DNA of 64,000 bases, from contig NZ_JYIW01000026.1 of assembly GCF_000956525.1 (NCBI RefSeq), positions 868,001-932,000 of the forward strand, in the 5' to 3' direction. The position numbers were made by a program, and so were the translations under genes. The notes below the pieces were generated by a model. That model saw only the letters and a list, made by a program, of their open reading frames with translations, was not told the origin of the DNA and did not search any database. Of this stretch, positions 46,819-55,582 are shown one piece after another (positions within the stretch are counted from its first letter, which is position 1; every line of letters starts with the position of its first letter). The DNA comes from Microbacterium oxydans (GTDB lineage: Bacteria; Actinomycetota; Actinomycetes; Actinomycetales; Microbacteriaceae).

Positions 46819-46845
46819 AACCGATGAGCACCAACAGGTATTCCC
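46819..46845 (-). promoter_or_regulatory. SigR-dependent promoter of sigR-rsrA
   Basis: Minus strand GGGAAT (46845-46840), 18-bp spacer, GTT (46821-46819): exact match to the SigR/SigH consensus GGGAAT-N18-GTT. The leader to the sigR ATG would be about 38 nt. The element lies over the ribosome site and first codons of the divergent aroA gene. Confidence 0.85.
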
Positions 46846-48149
46846 CTCCCCCGGTCAGCGGTGCCTACAACGCGCCCGCCAGCACCGATGCCGTGCACGC
46901 GACCCTGACGATTCCCGGCTCGAAGTCGCTCACGAATCGCGAGCTCATCATCGCTGCGATCGCCGACGGACCAGGTCGTCTGGTGGCCCCGCTGCACTCC
47001 GACGACTCCCGCCGCATGGTCGACGCACTGCGTGCGCTCGGCGTCGGGATCGAAGAGGTCGACGCCGGTGGCGAGTTCGGCCCAGACCTCGTCGTGACCC
47101 CTGCGAAGCTCACCGGCGGCGTGACGATCGACTGCGGTCAGGCCGGTACCGTGATGCGCTTCATCGCGCCGCTCGCCGGCCTCGCCTCCCGCGACGTGCA
47201 CCTGACCGCACATGAGACTGCACTGCACCGCCCGATGGGTGGGCTCATCAGCGCACTGCGCGACCTCGGCGTCGACATCGACGACGAGGGAACCTGGTCG
47301 CTGCCGTTCACGGTCCGAGGACACGGACGCATCCGCGGCGGTCGCGTCGAGATCGATGCGTCCGCATCGAGCCAGTTCGTCTCCGGTCTCCTCCTCGCGG
47401 CTCCGCGATTCGACGTCGGCCTCCACCTCGTGCACACGGGCGAGCACCTGCCGAGCCTCCCCCACATCGACATGACGATCGAGGCGCTGAGCCGCCGCGG
47501 CATCCGCATCGAGCGACCGGCGGTCGGCGAATGGCTCGTCGAGGCAGGTGTGCCGCGCGCCAAGGAGATCGCGATCGAACCCGATCTCTCCAACGCAGCA
47601 CCGTTCCTCGCCGCGGCCCTGGTCACCGGCGGATCCGTCACGATCACCGGATGGCCGGCGCACTCGACGCAGCCAGGTGCGATGCTCCCCGAGATCCTCC
47701 AGGCGATGGGGGCGCACACCAGCCGTCACGGCGGCGCCCTCACCGTCCGAGCCGGCAGTGCGATCCACGGCATCGACATCGACCTGGCCCCGGCCAGCGA
47801 GCTCACCCCGACGATCGTCGGTCTCGCGGCGTTCGCCCAGTCGCCGACGACGATCCGCGGCATCGGTCACATCCGCCTGCACGAGACGGATCGGATCGCT
47901 GCGCTGATCGGCAACATCCGCGCGATCGGCGGCGAGGCCGAGGAGCTGCCGGACGGACTGCGCATCATCCCCCGCGCGCTGCACGGCGGCGGGTGGGCGG
48001 CCCACCACGACCACCGCATGGCGACGACCGGCGCGCTGATCGGCCTCAGGGTGCCCGGCATCGAGATCGACGAGATCGGCACGACCGCCAAGACCCTCCC
48101 GGAGTTCACGCTGCTGTGGGAGCGGATGCTGGGAGGCGCTGGCGCGTGA
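46824..48149 (+). CDS. aroA: 3-phosphoshikimate 1-carboxyvinyltransferase (EPSP synthase)
   Basis: Sixth step of the shikimate pathway, 441 aa. [12 protein letters not shown] (substrate-binding Lys/Ser), [10 protein letters not shown] where many EPSPS have [33 protein letters not shown] and HHDHRMAT are all present. The glyphosate-contact Gly-Ala pair is intact (QAGT). AAGGTGG precedes the ATG. Coupled to rsgA by GTGA. Confidence 0.95.
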   Translation: MSTNRYSPPPVSGAYNAPASTDAVHATLTIPGSKSLTNRELIIAAIADGPGRLVAPLHSDDSRRMVDALRALGVGIEEVDAGGEFGPDLVVTPAKLTGGVTIDCGQAGTVMRFIAPLAGLASRDVHLTAHETALHRPMGGLISALRDLGVDIDDEGTWSLPFTVRGHGRIRGGRVEIDASASSQFVSGLLLAAPRFDVGLHLVHTGEHLPSLPHIDMTIEALSRRGIRIERPAVGEWLVEAGVPRAKEIAIEPDLSNAAPFLAAALVTGGSVTITGWPAHSTQPGAMLPEILQAMGAHTSRHGGALTVRAGSAIHGIDIDLAPASELTPTIVGLAAFAQSPTTIRGIGHIRLHETDRIAALIGNIRAIGGEAEELPDGLRIIPRALHGGGWAAHHDHRMATTGALIGLRVPGIEIDEIGTTAKTLPEFTLLWERMLGGAGA

Positions 48150-49216
48150 GCTGGCTCGACGACACCGGCGACCTCGACGACGAGTTCGAGGACTTCGACG
48201 AGAGCAGCATCCGCGCGCGCCCGAACCCCAAGGCCAACCGACCGCGGACCAAGCGTCGTCCGGCCCACGACGACGCGGTCATCGGGCGGGTCCTCGGCGT
48301 CGACCGCGGGCGCTACACGGTCCTGATCGACGAGGACACCGACGACGAGCGCACGGTCAGCGTGACGCGGGCCCGCGAGCTGCGACGCAACCCGATCGTG
48401 ACCGGCGATCTCGCCCGCGTCGTCGGCGATGTCAGCGGTGACGAGGGAACACTCGGTCGCATCGTCGGCATCGTCGAGCGCACGTCGCTGCTCCGACGAA
48501 GCGCAGACGACACGGATCAGGTCGAGCGGGTGATCGTGGCGAATGCGGATCAGATGCTCGTCGTCGTCGCTGCGGCCGATCCAGAGCCTCGAGCGCGGCT
48601 CGTCGACCGCTATCTGGTCGCCGCCCTCGACGCCGGCATCCGGCCACTGCTCGTCGTGACGAAGACCGACCTCGCGGACCCGACACAGTTCCTCTCCCAC
48701 TTCGACGGGCTCGACCTCCGGGTGTTCACGAGCGCGAGAGACGAGATGCCCACCGAGGAGATCGGCGCCGCACTCGTCGGGCACACCACCGTCTTCGTCG
48801 GCCACTCGGGCGTCGGCAAGTCCACGCTGGTGAACGAGCTGGTGCCGACCGCGCTGCGAGCCACCGGACACGTCAACCAGGTCACCGGGCGCGGCAGGCA
48901 CACATCCTCATCCACCGTCTCGCTGCGCTACCAGGGCGCCGAGGGCAACGGGTGGGTCATCGACACCCCCGGCGTCCGGTCCTTCGGGCTCGGCCACGTC
49001 GATCCCGCCAACATCCTCGCCGCGTTCACGGAGCTCGCGGAGATCGCCGAGGACTGCCCGCGGGGGTGCACGCACCTCGCCGATGCCCCCGACTGCGCGC
49101 TGATCGAAGCAGCCGAACGAGGAGAGCTCAGCGAGACTGCGCTGGCGCGCCTCGACTCGTTGCAGCGGCTGCTGCAGACCTTCGCCGACAAGGCGGAGCA
49201 GACTCCCGGCCGATAG
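48146..49216 (+). CDS. rsgA: Ribosome small subunit-dependent GTPase A
   Basis: 356 aa. Acidic N-terminus, OB domain to about 110, then a circularly permuted GTPase: TKTDL (G4) comes before GHSGVGKSTLVN (G1) and DTPG (G3). Zinc-knuckle ligands in CPRGCTHLADAPDC. Acts in late 30S maturation. GTG start inside the aroA stop codon. Confidence 0.95.
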   Translation: MSWLDDTGDLDDEFEDFDESSIRARPNPKANRPRTKRRPAHDDAVIGRVLGVDRGRYTVLIDEDTDDERTVSVTRARELRRNPIVTGDLARVVGDVSGDEGTLGRIVGIVERTSLLRRSADDTDQVERVIVANADQMLVVVAAADPEPRARLVDRYLVAALDAGIRPLLVVTKTDLADPTQFLSHFDGLDLRVFTSARDEMPTEEIGAALVGHTTVFVGHSGVGKSTLVNELVPTALRATGHVNQVTGRGRHTSSSTVSLRYQGAEGNGWVIDTPGVRSFGLGHVDPANILAAFTELAEIAEDCPRGCTHLADAPDCALIEAAERGELSETALARLDSLQRLLQTFADKAEQTPGR

Positions 49217-49225
49217 GCTGACGGG

Positions 49226-49699
49226 GTGACTCAGCGCCTGGAATCCGGAACCCCTGCCCCCGACTTCGCCCTGCTCGATCAGGACGGTTCGACGGTCCGT
49301 CTCACGGATCTGCGAGGGCAGAAGACCATCCTGTACTTCTACCCGGCAGCCATGACTCCCGGGTGCACCACACAGGCCTGCGACTTCCGAGACAGCATCT
49401 CGTCGCTCCAGGGCGCCGGGTACCGCGTGGTCGGCATCTCGCGCGACGAGCCGGCGAAGCTCGCCGAGTTCCGCGAGCGTGACGGCCTCACCTTCACCCT
49501 GCTCAGCGACCCCGACCACGCCGTTCATTCGGCGTACGGCACCTGGGGCGAGAAGATGAACTACGGCAAGGTCGTTGAGGGCGTCATCCGCTCCACTTTC
49601 GTCCTGGACGAGGAGGGCGTCATCACTCTCGCCCAGTACAACGTGAAGGCCACCGGTCACGTCGCCCGGCTGCGCAAGCAGCTCGGTATCGACGCCTGA
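49226..49699 (+). CDS. bcp: Peroxiredoxin, BCP/PrxQ type
   Basis: Thioredoxin-dependent peroxide reductase, 157 aa. Peroxidatic Cys in MTPGCTTQACDFRD, with the resolving Cys five residues on (helix-2 type), and a thioredoxin fold ending RKQLGIDA. Adjacent to the redox sigma factor locus. GTG with TAGGCT exactly six bases upstream, so probably leaderless although only nine bases after rsgA. Confidence 0.94.
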   Translation: MTQRLESGTPAPDFALLDQDGSTVRLTDLRGQKTILYFYPAAMTPGCTTQACDFRDSISSLQGAGYRVVGISRDEPAKLAEFRERDGLTFTLLSDPDHAVHSAYGTWGEKMNYGKVVEGVIRSTFVLDEEGVITLAQYNVKATGHVARLRKQLGIDA

Positions 49700-49712
49700 C
49701 ACCGGCGTCGAG

Positions 49713-49741
49713 TGCCGACCGGGCCGATGCCCGACTCGGCA
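49713..49741. terminator. Possible terminator between bcp and a convergent membrane-protein gene
   Basis: TGCCGA / TCGGCA outer stem (49713-49718, 49736-49741) with inner GGGC / GCCC. Imperfect and without a T-tract. Confidence 0.4.
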
Positions 49742-49747
49742 ACGGAG

Positions 49748-50134
49748 TCACTCGGCTTCGCGCTGCACGCTTTCCGCGCGCGCACTCGCGATCAGCAGCG
49801 CGAATCCGATGACCCCGGGGATGCCGACGCCGATCGTGAACGCCCAGGGCACCGGCTGCAGCGTGAGCGACGCCAGTGCGATCGCCACAGCGAGCAGCTG
49901 GAACACCACACCACCTGACCGAGCCCAGGAGCGGCCGGCGCGAGCGCCGAACGCGAACGCGAGCAGGCAGGCCGCGCCGATCAGGGTGAGCACGATGAGT
50001 GCGATCGCGGTCGGCAGCGACGAGGCGTCACCGGCACCGAGGCCGGCGAGTTCGATGACGGCGAAGACGGCCAACGCGATGCCTTCGAGAGCGAGAACGG
50101 CCGCCGCCGTCATGGCGAGTCGCGGTGCGCGCAC
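49748..50134 (-). CDS. Small four-helix membrane protein of unknown function
   Basis: 128 aa with four hydrophobic segments (about 8-28, 42-64, 77-95, 98-118). No family recognised. GTG at 50134 is preferred because AGGAG lies five bases before it; the frame is open to an ATG at 50191, which lacks a ribosome site. Confidence 0.7.
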   Translation of the reverse strand: MRAPRLAMTAAAVLALEGIALAVFAVIELAGLGAGDASSLPTAIALIVLTLIGAACLLAFAFGARAGRSWARSGGVVFQLLAVAIALASLTLQPVPWAFTIGVGIPGVIGFALLIASARAESVQREAE

Positions 50135-50241
50135 GGAGTCTCCTGAGAATCGAATGAGAAGGACGAAAACCCTTGATTTCGTGGGTTTCATGTAACAGAA
50201 TGGACAGCGTCATGTGCTCCCACAGCGGCGTGGGGCGGACG

Positions 50242-50280
50242 ATCCGTCCGCATCACAAAACGCGGGCATCCGTCCGCATC
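50242..50280. repeat. 13-bp direct repeat upstream of whiB1
   Basis: ATCCGTCCGCATC at 50242-50254 and again at 50268-50280, 26 bp start to start, between 87 and 125 bp upstream of the whiB1 ATG. Could be paired binding sites on one DNA face region; no factor identified. Confidence 0.6.
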
Positions 50281-50366
50281 TGAACAGGGTAACGGATCCC
50301 GAACCGTCACCCGAATCGAGCCATCGCGTCGCGATCGTTCTTGAGAATCCACACTGAGGAGCCCCC

Positions 50367-50615
50367 ATGGATTGGCGCGACAAAGCCGCCTGCTTGACTG
50401 TCGACCCCGAGCTGTTCTTCCCCGTCGGGAACACCGGTCCCGCGGTCGATCAGATCGAGAAGGCGAAGACTGTCTGCGCCACCTGCACGGTGACCGAGAT
50501 CTGCCTGCAGTACGCACTCGAGTCCAGCCAGGACTCCGGCGTCTGGGGTGGCCTCTCCGAAGACGAGCGCCGCGCCCTGAAGCGCCGCGCAGCACGCGCC
50601 CGCCGCGCGTCCTGA
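50367..50615 (+). CDS. whiB1: WhiB-family iron-sulfur transcriptional regulator, WhiB1/WblE type
   Basis: 82 aa. MDWRDKAACL at the N-terminus, Cys9, Cys37, Cys40 and Cys46 as 4Fe-4S ligands, GVWGG turn and a basic tail ([11 protein letters not shown]). DPELFFPVGN and QDSGVWGGLSEDERRALKRR are nearly those of M. tuberculosis WhiB1, a nitric-oxide-sensitive essential regulator that binds the primary sigma factor. GAGGAGC precedes the ATG. Long 5' region of over 230 bp holds direct repeats. Confidence 0.94.
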   Translation: MDWRDKAACLTVDPELFFPVGNTGPAVDQIEKAKTVCATCTVTEICLQYALESSQDSGVWGGLSEDERRALKRRAARARRAS

Positions 50616-50627
50616 GACTGACACGAG

Positions 50628-50662
50628 AAAGACCCGACCTGCCTCACGGCAGTCGGGTCTTT
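50628..50662 (+). terminator. Intrinsic terminator after whiB1
   Basis: AAAGACCCGAC ... GTCGGGTCTTT with an inner TGCC/GGCA stem, followed by a T-run. The only terminator here with a classic T-tract; usable for the convergent kinase gene too. Confidence 0.9.
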
Positions 50663-50685
50663 TCTGCTTCTCCGGCCGGAGCGGC

Positions 50686-52170
50686 CTAGGGCTTGAGCCA
50701 CCGCAGCGGGATGTCGATGACGACCTCGGTTCCTGTGCCTTCGCTCCCGTGCCACTCGATGCTGCCGCCGAGCTCGCCCTGGATGAGCGTACGGATGATC
50801 TGCGTGCCGAGCCCCTGACCGATGCGACCTTCGGGCAGGCCACTGCCGGTGTCGTGCACCGTGACCCTGAGGTTCTCCTCAGTGCGCGCGGCATCGATCG
50901 TGATGAGTCCCTCCTGACCTGCGAGGCCGTGCTCGACCGCGTTCGTCACGACCTCGGTGAGCGCGAGCGCGAGTGGTGTCGCGTACTCGCTCGGCAGGAC
51001 GCCGAATCGTCCGGTCGACCGGGTCTGCGCACGCGTGTTCGGTGCCGCGGCGACCTCGGCCACGAGCTTCAGCACGCGGTGGAAGACCTCATCGAAGTCG
51101 ACCTTCTGCGTGAGCCCCTGCGCGAGCGTGTCGTGCACGACCGCGATCGAGTCGACCCGCCGCATGGCCTGCGTCAGCGCGTCTCTCGCCTCGTCGGAGT
51201 GCGTGCGCCTGGCCTGGATGCGTAGCAGCGAAGCCACGGTCTGCAGGTTGTTCTTCACGCGGTGGTGGATCTCGCGGATCGTGGCGTCTTTGGTGATGAG
51301 CTCCTGCTCCTGATGACGGAGCTCGGAGACATCGCGGCACAGCACGATCGCGCCGATCCTGGTGCCGTGATCCTTCAGCGGGATCGCGCGCAGCGAGACG
51401 GTGACACCGCGGGCCTCGACATCGGTGCGCCAGGGGGCCCGGCCCGTCACGACGACCGGGAGCGACTCGTCGACCTGCCTCGACGGCGGGATCAGCCGTG
51501 TGGTGACCTCTGCGAGGGACTCCCCCTCCAACTCGTCGTCGAAGCCCATCCGGTTGAAGGCCGAGAGCGCATTGGGGCTCGCGAAGGTGGTGATGCCGTC
51601 GACGTCGATCCGGATGAGTCCGTCGGACGCACGAGGAGCACCGCGACGAGGAGACGTGGGAGCTGCGAGATCGGGGAAGCTCCCATCCGCGATCATGCGG
51701 AACAGGTCGTTCGCGCACTCATCGAAGGTGATCTGCTGACGGGAGGGTGTCCGCGCCTCGCCGAGATTGGTGTGACGGGTGACCACGCCGATCACTCGCG
51801 GCTCGGTCGCGCCCTTGCGGCGCTCGATGACGATGGGCACAGCCCGGACCCTGGTCGGCGTCTCCTCGAACCAGTCCGGCGAGGAGGAGTCGATGATCTC
51901 GGCGGTGTCGAACGCCGCCTGCACCTGCGTGCGCCACTGCGGGCGGACGCGTTCACCGACGATGTCGCGATAGAACAGGGTCGCTGCGCCACTCGGACGC
52001 GCGTGCGCGACCGCGATGAAGGAGTTGTCGTCCGCCTGGATCCACACCACGATGTCGGCGGATGCGAGGTCGGCGAGCAGCTGTCCGTCACCGGCGAGTC
52101 GATGAAGCCATTCGACATCGCTCTCGGTCAGGAGTCCCTGGGCTTGGGCGAGATCACTGAGGGTTGACAC
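50686..52170 (-). CDS. pdtaS: Sensor histidine kinase, PdtaS type (HisKA_2/HWE-like)
   Basis: 494 aa, no membrane helices. N-terminal GAF-like domain (about 10-145), PAS domain (about 180-285), then the HisKA_2 phosphoacceptor EIHHRVKNNLQTVASLL near 300, and HATPase with NAVEHG, DTGSGLP and GLGTQI. The partner PdtaR (ANTAR-domain antiterminator) is not nearby, as is usual. GTG with TAGGCT exactly six bases upstream. Convergent with whiB1, as in mycobacteria. Confidence 0.92.
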   Translation of the reverse strand: MSTLSDLAQAQGLLTESDVEWLHRLAGDGQLLADLASADIVVWIQADDNSFIAVAHARPSGAATLFYRDIVGERVRPQWRTQVQAAFDTAEIIDSSSPDWFEETPTRVRAVPIVIERRKGATEPRVIGVVTRHTNLGEARTPSRQQITFDECANDLFRMIADGSFPDLAAPTSPRRGAPRASDGLIRIDVDGITTFASPNALSAFNRMGFDDELEGESLAEVTTRLIPPSRQVDESLPVVVTGRAPWRTDVEARGVTVSLRAIPLKDHGTRIGAIVLCRDVSELRHQEQELITKDATIREIHHRVKNNLQTVASLLRIQARRTHSDEARDALTQAMRRVDSIAVVHDTLAQGLTQKVDFDEVFHRVLKLVAEVAAAPNTRAQTRSTGRFGVLPSEYATPLALALTEVVTNAVEHGLAGQEGLITIDAARTEENLRVTVHDTGSGLPEGRIGQGLGTQIIRTLIQGELGGSIEWHGSEGTGTEVVIDIPLRWLKP

Positions 52171-52194
52171 CCCTCCAGCCTAGGCCGAGTTGCC

Positions 52195-52581
52195 TCAGAG
52201 GACCGCCAGGGATGTGGCGCGCCAGCGCCGGTCCAGCCCCTCCAGACGGATCGCCACGGCGCGGGTCCGCCCCGGCCCGGCCACCACGACGACCGCTTCG
52301 ATGATGCCGTCGGCCGGCTCGGTCACTCTGATCGAGAGGATCGCGAATGTCGGTCGTGTCGGCGCGATGCCTCTCGCGCTGCGTGCCCGCGCGGAGAGAT
52401 TCGCTCGGCTCACGAGCGTGCGATACGCATCCTCGCTGAACCAGCGGGCCAGCTGGTCGACCTCACGGACGCCGGCCAATGCCTCGAGCACCCCCTGCGT
52501 CAATGCGCGCAGCAGCGGTTCAGGGTCAGGAAGCGCCGCGGTCGCGGTGGGCTGCGGTGCGAAGTACTCGTGCAGGATCAT
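52195..52581 (-). CDS. Rv3235-family protein
   Basis: 128 aa, cytoplasmic, alpha/beta (cystatin-like pattern). LLRALTQGVLEALAGVREVDQLARW and a C-terminal strand region EGLDRRWRATSLAVL fit the actinobacterial Rv3235-like group found near secA; some members are mislabelled as hydroxyacyl-CoA dehydrogenase. Function unknown. GGAGAG precedes the ATG. Lies 24 bp upstream of pdtaS. Confidence 0.7.
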   Translation of the reverse strand: MILHEYFAPQPTATAALPDPEPLLRALTQGVLEALAGVREVDQLARWFSEDAYRTLVSRANLSARARSARGIAPTRPTFAILSIRVTEPADGIIEAVVVVAGPGRTRAVAIRLEGLDRRWRATSLAVL

Positions 52582-52705
52582 GATGTGCTCTCCGTCGGGG
52601 ATTTCGGGTGACAGTGGAGCACGTCCACGGACGCCACGGAGCGGTCCGGAGAAGGAATGTGGATAACTCGTACATGCCCTCGACCGCTGTCCTACGCTCG
52701 ATCCC

Positions 52706-53317
52706 GTGCACTGGGACCGTCTGTTCGAAGACCTCGAAGGCCAGCTCGCCGCCGAATGGGAGAGCGAGCGAGCCGCGCTGAGCGCGGAATCCGAACGGCT
52801 TCGCATCTCTCGCCTCGATCTCCGCAGTCGACTGCGGCTGATGTCCGAGGTGGGAGCGTCAGTGGCGATCGAATTGGCGAGCGGCCGAAGACTCCCGGTG
52901 ACGGTCCGCGCGCTCGGATCCGACTGGATCGCGGTGGAGTCCGCCCCGGGTGACGATATGCTCCACGGTCGTTCCGTGCGCATCGTTCCGTTGCACGCCG
53001 TCCGCGGCATCCGCACCGATCACGGCACGATCCTGGCCAGCCTCGAGAACAGCACCGAACCCGACACCACCCTGCGCGAGCGCATGACCTTCGGCTTCGT
53101 GCTGCGAGACCTCGCACGGCGAAGGGTGCCGGTACATCTCAGCCTGTTGATCGGCGACGACGTGCACGGCACGATCGATCGAGCCGGTTCGGATCACCTC
53201 GATCTCGCGGTGCACGATGCCGGGACCGCACGACTGGCCGGAGCGGTGCAGGGGTTCCGGATCATCCCGTTCTCCGCCGTTGCTTCAGTGCGGACGCCCG
53301 GAGATCACCGTCCCTGA
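52706..53317 (+). CDS. Conserved hypothetical protein, actinobacterial
   Basis: 203 aa, not recognised. Begins with a charged helix (FEDLEGQLAAEWESERAALSAE), followed by beta-rich segments that look like two related halves: VSVAIELASGRRLPVTVRALGSDW and VPVHLSLLIGDDVHGTIDRAGSDH, each ending in a PLHAVRGIRT or PFSAVASVRT strand. This suggests a duplicated small-barrel fold. GTG with TACGCT seven bases upstream. Its end overlaps the convergent HTH gene by 13 bp. Confidence 0.75.
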   Translation: MHWDRLFEDLEGQLAAEWESERAALSAESERLRISRLDLRSRLRLMSEVGASVAIELASGRRLPVTVRALGSDWIAVESAPGDDMLHGRSVRIVPLHAVRGIRTDHGTILASLENSTEPDTTLRERMTFGFVLRDLARRRVPVHLSLLIGDDVHGTIDRAGSDHLDLAVHDAGTARLAGAVQGFRIIPFSAVASVRTPGDHRP

Positions 53318-53583
53318 ACGGTCGACGTCCCCCACACCTCGGGGAAGCTCGCCGTCTGGGACTGCCGCCAGAGCGCCATGCGCCTGGCGAGCTCCGACTG
53401 CTCGGCGAGGTATTCCTCGATGCTCGCCTCTTCGATGCGCCATCTCGCAGGAGAGCCGAGTTGCGCACCTCGCAGCTGCCCATCCTGCACCAGCCCGATG
53501 ACTTCGTCGACGCCGAGCTGCAGCAGCTCAGCCACTTGAGCGGGCGCGAGATACTGCCGGAGCGACACGGATGACTTCGTCAT
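53305..53583 (-). CDS. Small MerR/excisionase-like HTH protein
   Basis: 92 aa. YLAPAQVAELLQLGVDEVIGLVQDGQLRGAQLG is a BldC/excisionase-like winged HTH, followed by RWRIEEASIEEYLAE as in HTH_17 proteins. Likely DNA-binding regulator; no phage genes are nearby, so excisionase function is unlikely. ATG at 53583 with AACAAT six bases upstream. Confidence 0.8.
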   Translation of the reverse strand: MTKSSVSLRQYLAPAQVAELLQLGVDEVIGLVQDGQLRGAQLGSPARWRIEEASIEEYLAEQSELARRMALWRQSQTASFPEVWGTSTVQGR

Positions 53584-53681
53584 GCGCCCATTGTTCCGCA
53601 CCGATATGCCAGGTTTCGATACTCGAGGACACCTGTGGATAACTCCCGAGCTGCGATCCAGGAGTCTGTGACGATACCGAC

Positions 53682-54302
53682 ATGAGCATCTTCTCCCGTC
53701 AACGCCGCGCGTCCCGCGGCGATGCGCGCTTCTTCATCGGCATCGCGCTGGTCGCCGTCTCGATCGCCGGTGTCTGGTTCCTGGTCTCAGCGGCGGATGA
53801 CGTCACACCGGTGCTCCAGGCGAACCGCACCATCTCGCAGGGTGAGGCCCTGACCGCAGCAGACTTCCAGGTCGCGGAGGTCGGCCTCGGCGTGCTCGCC
53901 GATCGATACATCGCGCCCGACGAACTGAAAACAGGTCAGATCGCATCGCGCACGCTTCGGAAAGGAGAGCTGGTCCCGATCTCCGCGACGACCGAAGCGT
54001 CGGCCGCTCGCTCCACGACCATCGTGGTGGAGAGCAGCACACCGATACCGCACGACACGGATCCGGGCAGCGTCGTCGAACTCTGGAGCGCGCCGCCACT
54101 CGACGACGGACGGTCATACGACGCCCCACGGATCCTGGTCGCCGACGCGATCGTGAGCGACGTCGTGGAGGCACAAGGGATGCTCGCCGAGTCCGGTACG
54201 TCAGTCGAGCTCGTGATCGACCGCGCCGACGTCGCAGAGGTCCTCGCCGCTGTGACGGGCGGCTCCGCGCTGTCGGTGGTCCCGATCGGCTCCGGCTCAT
54301 GA
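53682..54302 (+). CDS. SAF-domain membrane protein (CpaB/RcpC-like)
   Basis: 206 aa. One membrane helix at about 17-38, then a SAF domain (VLQANRTISQGEALTAADFQVAEV, KTGQIASRTLRKGELV) and a variable C-terminal part. CpaB proteins assemble in the periplasmic part of Flp/Tad pili. Coupled by ATGA to a CpaE-like ATPase; the rest of a Tad cluster (TadA, secretin, pilin) is absent here. Confidence 0.78.
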   Translation: MSIFSRQRRASRGDARFFIGIALVAVSIAGVWFLVSAADDVTPVLQANRTISQGEALTAADFQVAEVGLGVLADRYIAPDELKTGQIASRTLRKGELVPISATTEASAARSTTIVVESSTPIPHDTDPGSVVELWSAPPLDDGRSYDAPRILVADAIVSDVVEAQGMLAESGTSVELVIDRADVAEVLAAVTGGSALSVVPIGSGS

Positions 54303-55582
54303 CGTCCGTGATCGTCGCGATCCGCGAGCCACGCGCCGGCGAGCTCGCGGCCGAGCTGGAGCTCGAAGGCATCACCGTCATCGCGACGGTCGACCCATCG
54401 ACGCGATCGTTCCAGAGTCTGCTTCCCGATGCCGAGGCGATTCTCCTGCCTTCGGATCGCTCCATCCTCACATCCGACGTCGTCTCGTCCTGCGACAGAG
54501 CCGGAGTCCGCATCATGATGCTCGGCGATGCCGACAGTCGTGCGCTCGGGCGGCTCGGCCTGAGCGGTGTCCTCCCGGCCGACGCTGCTGGATGGCAGGT
54601 CGCCGCAGCACTGACCGCCGCCCCGCCCGATGCGCCGGCGGCCCCGAGAGACATGCCGCCGGCGCCTCGTCTGATCGCGGTCTGGGGGCCTCATGGAGCG
54701 CCGGGACGATCCACGGTCGCGATCCAGCTCGCCGCTGAGTTCGCCCGCCGCGGCCGCCATGCGTCGCTGGTCGACGCCGACACGGTCGCCCCCGCCCTCG
54801 CGCTGCTCCTCGGCCTCAGTGACGACGCACCGGGAATCGCTGCCGCCTGTCGACGCGGCGAACTCGGCGGGCTCGACAGCCAGGAGCTCACCCGGCTCGC
54901 GACGGTCGTCGAGACGAGCGGCGGCGACATCGACGTCTTCCCCGGCATCAACCGACCGAGCAGGTGGCCTGAGCTCTCCACCGAGCGGCTCAGCACGGCG
55001 CTGCACGCCTGCCGCGACTGGGGCGAGGAGACGATCGTCGATGTCGCCGCGTCGTTCGACGCCGATGACGAGGCGACGTACGACCTCGCCGGTCCCCGTC
55101 GACACGCTGCCACCACCGCGACGCTCCGAGCGGCTGATGCCATCGTCGCCGTGGCATCGGCTGACCCGGTCGGTATCAGCCGGTTCCTCCGCGACCATGC
55201 GGAACTCCGTCGTCTCACGGCACCGACGCCCATCACGGTGGTGATCAACCGCGTCCGGTCAGGGCCGCTCGGGATCGACGCGCGAGGCCAGGTCAGACGG
55301 ACGCTCGAGCGGTTCGCGGGAATCACCGACGTCATCTTCCTGCCGTACGATCAGCGCGCAGCCGATGCTGCCCTGCTGCACGCTCGACCGATAGCCGATC
55401 TCACACCGCGCTCGCCCTTCGTCGCCGGGATCCGCGCGCTTGCCGCGGTCATGACTCCGACGACGTCGCCGGCTACTGCCGGTAACTCGCGAGGAAGTTC
55501 CCGAGGCGTTCGACTGCTTCGCTCAGCACTCGGGTCTCGGGGAGCGTCACGAGACGCAGATGATCGGGCGTCGGCCAGTTGA
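54299..55582 (+). CDS. MinD/ParA-like ATPase (CpaE-like)
   Basis: 427 aa. N-terminal receiver-like domain (about 1-105), a Pro/Ala linker, then a deviant Walker A (WGPHGAPGRSTVAIQLA) and switch region VDVAASFD; catalytic features of SIMIBI ATPases. Expected to localise the pilus or envelope complex of its SAF partner. The last 37 codons (SRGVRLLRSALG...) run antisense to the 3' end of the aminotransferase gene and look like read-through beyond the natural end. Confidence 0.8.
   Translation: MTSVIVAIREPRAGELAAELELEGITVIATVDPSTRSFQSLLPDAEAILLPSDRSILTSDVVSSCDRAGVRIMMLGDADSRALGRLGLSGVLPADAAGWQVAAALTAAPPDAPAAPRDMPPAPRLIAVWGPHGAPGRSTVAIQLAAEFARRGRHASLVDADTVAPALALLLGLSDDAPGIAAACRRGELGGLDSQELTRLATVVETSGGDIDVFPGINRPSRWPELSTERLSTALHACRDWGEETIVDVAASFDADDEATYDLAGPRRHAATTATLRAADAIVAVASADPVGISRFLRDHAELRRLTAPTPITVVINRVRSGPLGIDARGQVRRTLERFAGITDVIFLPYDQRAADAALLHARPIADLTPRSPFVAGIRALAAVMTPTTSPATAGNSRGSSRGVRLLRSALGSRGASRDADDRASAS

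Noticed and set aside
53305..53583. Excisionase of an integrated element
   Set aside because: HTH type fits, but there is no integrase, att-like repeat or phage gene around; neighbours are conserved core genes.
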